A stretch of 64,000 nucleotides of DNA from Microbacterium neungamense (GTDB taxonomy: Bacteria > Actinomycetota > Actinomycetes > Actinomycetales > Microbacteriaceae), in contig NZ_CP069717.1 of the NCBI RefSeq assembly GCF_024971095.1, positions 1,984,001 through 2,048,000 of the forward strand. Reading direction: 5' to 3'. Position numbers and translations under genes: made by a program. Under the pieces are notes generated by a model. The model did not search any database, had not been told where the DNA came from, and worked only from the letters and a program-made list of their open reading frames with translations. Shown here one piece after another: positions 62,920 to 64,000 of this stretch (position 1 is the first letter of the stretch; each line of letters starts with the position of its first letter).

Positions 62920-64000
62920 TCAGGCCTGGAGCTGCAGCACCTCGGCGGTGCGGCGCATCGATTCCTGCGCCTTGGTGGCGTCGGTGTTCAGCTTCTCGCC
63001 GTAGGTCGGGATGAGCTCGCGCAGCGCCGGCTCCCACGACCGGAACCGGTCCGGGAAGCAGCGCTGCAGCAGGCTGAGCATGATCGGCACCGCCGTGGAC
63101 GCACCCGGCGAGGCGCCGAGGAGTCCGGCGATCGTGCCGTCCTCCGCCGCGACCACCTCGGTGCCGAACTGCAGGATGCCGCCCTTCTCCGGGTCCTTCT
63201 TCATGACCTGGGCGCGCTGACCGGCCTGGATGAGCTCCCAGTCCTCGTCCTGCGCGGTCGGCATGAACACCCGCAGGCTGTCCACCTTCTTGCGGTGCGT
63301 CTTCAGCAGCTCGCCGACCAGGTAGGTGATCAGGTCGGGGTTGGCGAAGGCGACGCGGAGCATCGGCCAGATGTTGTGCGGCCGCACCTGGGTGACCAGG
63401 TCGAGCAGCGAGCCGTTCTTCAGGAATTTCGGGCTGAACGTCGCGAACGGGCCGAACAGCAGCGACGACTCGCCGTCCACGACGCGCGCGTCCAGGTGCG
63501 GGACGGACATCGGCGGGGCGCCGACGGAGGCCTGCGAGTACACCTTCGCCTTGTGCTGGGCGACGATCTTCGGGTTCGTGGTCTTCAGGAACTGTCCGCC
63601 GATCGGGAAGACGCCGTAGCCCTTGATCTCCGGGATGCCGGAGCGCTGCAGCATCTTCAGCGCCCAGCCGCCGGCGCCGACGAACACGAACCGCGCCTTC
63701 ACCTCGCCCGGGGTGCCGCCGATGGTGCGGCGGTACTTGACCAGCCAGGAGCCGTCCTTCTGGCGCTTGAGGCGGCGCACCTCGGTGTCGGTGCGCAGCT
63801 CCACGCCGTTGGCGGAGAGGTGGTCGAAGAGCTGGTGGGTGAGGGCGCCGAAGTCCACGTCGGTGCCGGAGGGCACCCGCGTCGCCGCGAACGGCTCGCC
63901 CTTGCGGCGCTTCTGCATCAGCAGCGGCGCCCACTGGTTGATCACCCGGGAGTCCTCGCTGTACTCGATGCCCTCGAACAGCGGCTGGTCCTTGAGGATC
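62920..64000 (-). CDS. mqo: Malate:quinone oxidoreductase, 5' end outside window
   Basis: C-terminal 360 residues of the membrane-associated FAD enzyme that oxidises malate to oxaloacetate in the TCA cycle. Mqo features: KGEPFAATRVPSGTDVDFG, FVFVGAGGWALKMLQ, YGVFPIGGQFLKTTNP, SVPHLDARVVDGESSLLFGP and LLGASPGASTAVPIML. The stop TGA is at 62920-62922; the start lies beyond 64000. Confidence 0.94.
   Translation of the reverse strand, partial: ILKDQPLFEGIEYSEDSRVINQWAPLLMQKRRKGEPFAATRVPSGTDVDFGALTHQLFDHLSANGVELRTDTEVRRLKRQKDGSWLVKYRRTIGGTPGEVKARFVFVGAGGWALKMLQRSGIPEIKGYGVFPIGGQFLKTTNPKIVAQHKAKVYSQASVGAPPMSVPHLDARVVDGESSLLFGPFATFSPKFLKNGSLLDLVTQVRPHNIWPMLRVAFANPDLITYLVGELLKTHRKKVDSLRVFMPTAQDEDWELIQAGQRAQVMKKDPEKGGILQFGTEVVAAEDGTIAGLLGASPGASTAVPIMLSLLQRCFPDRFRSWEPALRELIPTYGEKLNTDATKAQESMRRTAEVLQLQA

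Overview
The window is about 70% GC, with dense, short-gapped genes, many GTG starts, 4-nt GTGA/ATGA overlaps and actinobacterial gene families (CarD, SenX3-RegX3, DUF4244 pilins, DUF4177, PASTA penicillin-binding protein). Codon use and content fit the family Microbacteriaceae, most likely Microbacterium or a close relative. Several blocks keep the order known from Mycobacterium tuberculosis: rlmB-cysS-ispD/F-carD-lpqE; senX3-regX3-phoU; ppk1-mutT1; topA and the Tad locus; RidA-DUF4177-ponA2-metallophosphoesterase. Most of the window therefore looks like ordinary chromosomal backbone.

Layout. 1-3.7 kb: a DsbA-fold protein, a sugar-ABC ATPase and a kinase-like DUF4032 protein. 3.8-10.1 kb: RlmB, CysS, fused IspDF, a DUF1345 protein, CarD and an LpqE-like lipoprotein. 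10.2-13 kb: RegX3, SenX3 and PhoU. 13-19 kb: a WYL regulator with an NmrA-like oxidoreductase, GpmA, a methyltransferase between repeats, YgfZ, nitrobindin and small membrane proteins. 19-27.2 kb: an orphan GlnR/OmpR-type regulator, Ppk1, MutT1 and PstSCAB. Direct-repeat PHO-box-like sites lie before pstS and ppk1, so the sensor pair, PhoU, the phosphate transporter and polyphosphate synthesis form one likely phosphate-response regulon. 27.2-31.7 kb: a PabC-like lyase, a candidate structured RNA, a 7-unit repeat array, a tRNA-Lys-like gene antisense to an HNH gene, a PfpI-like protein and YigZ. 31.7-34.8 kb: a second two-component system and a PepSY-like membrane protein sharing CTTCAG direct-repeat sites. 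35-43 kb: nicotinamidase, tRNA-Thr, an exported peptidase, HolB, Tmk and TopA. 43-46 kb: a minimal Tad-pilus locus. 46-54 kb: a second repeat array, Acs, RidA, PonA2, tRNA-Pro and a HAD hydrolase. 54-57 kb: a lactate oxidoreductase with a FadR-type regulator and twin operators, then thymidine kinase. 57-62.3 kb: a broken urate/allantoin degradation locus. 62.4-64 kb: Bcp and the start-truncated Mqo.

Most unusual content. (1) Two tandem arrays of a 70-73 bp unit (7 copies at 28.3-28.8 kb, 3 copies at 46.0-46.2 kb) have conserved blocks and variable but self-complementary insides, suggesting a structured DNA or RNA element. (2) The 57-62 kb region is a mosaic of gene remnants: a malic-enzyme 5' end joined to a frameshifted allantoinase, a uraH 5' part joined to a pyruvate-dehydrogenase E1 fragment, a uraD with an in-frame stop fused antisense to an SDR gene, and that SDR split by an IS110-family element. 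(3) The IS110 element has a 5' non-coding region of about 290 bp, where a bridge RNA is expected. (4) Many genes carry a -10 hexamer 6-7 nt before the start codon, which predicts leaderless mRNAs, including one for a 37-residue membrane peptide.
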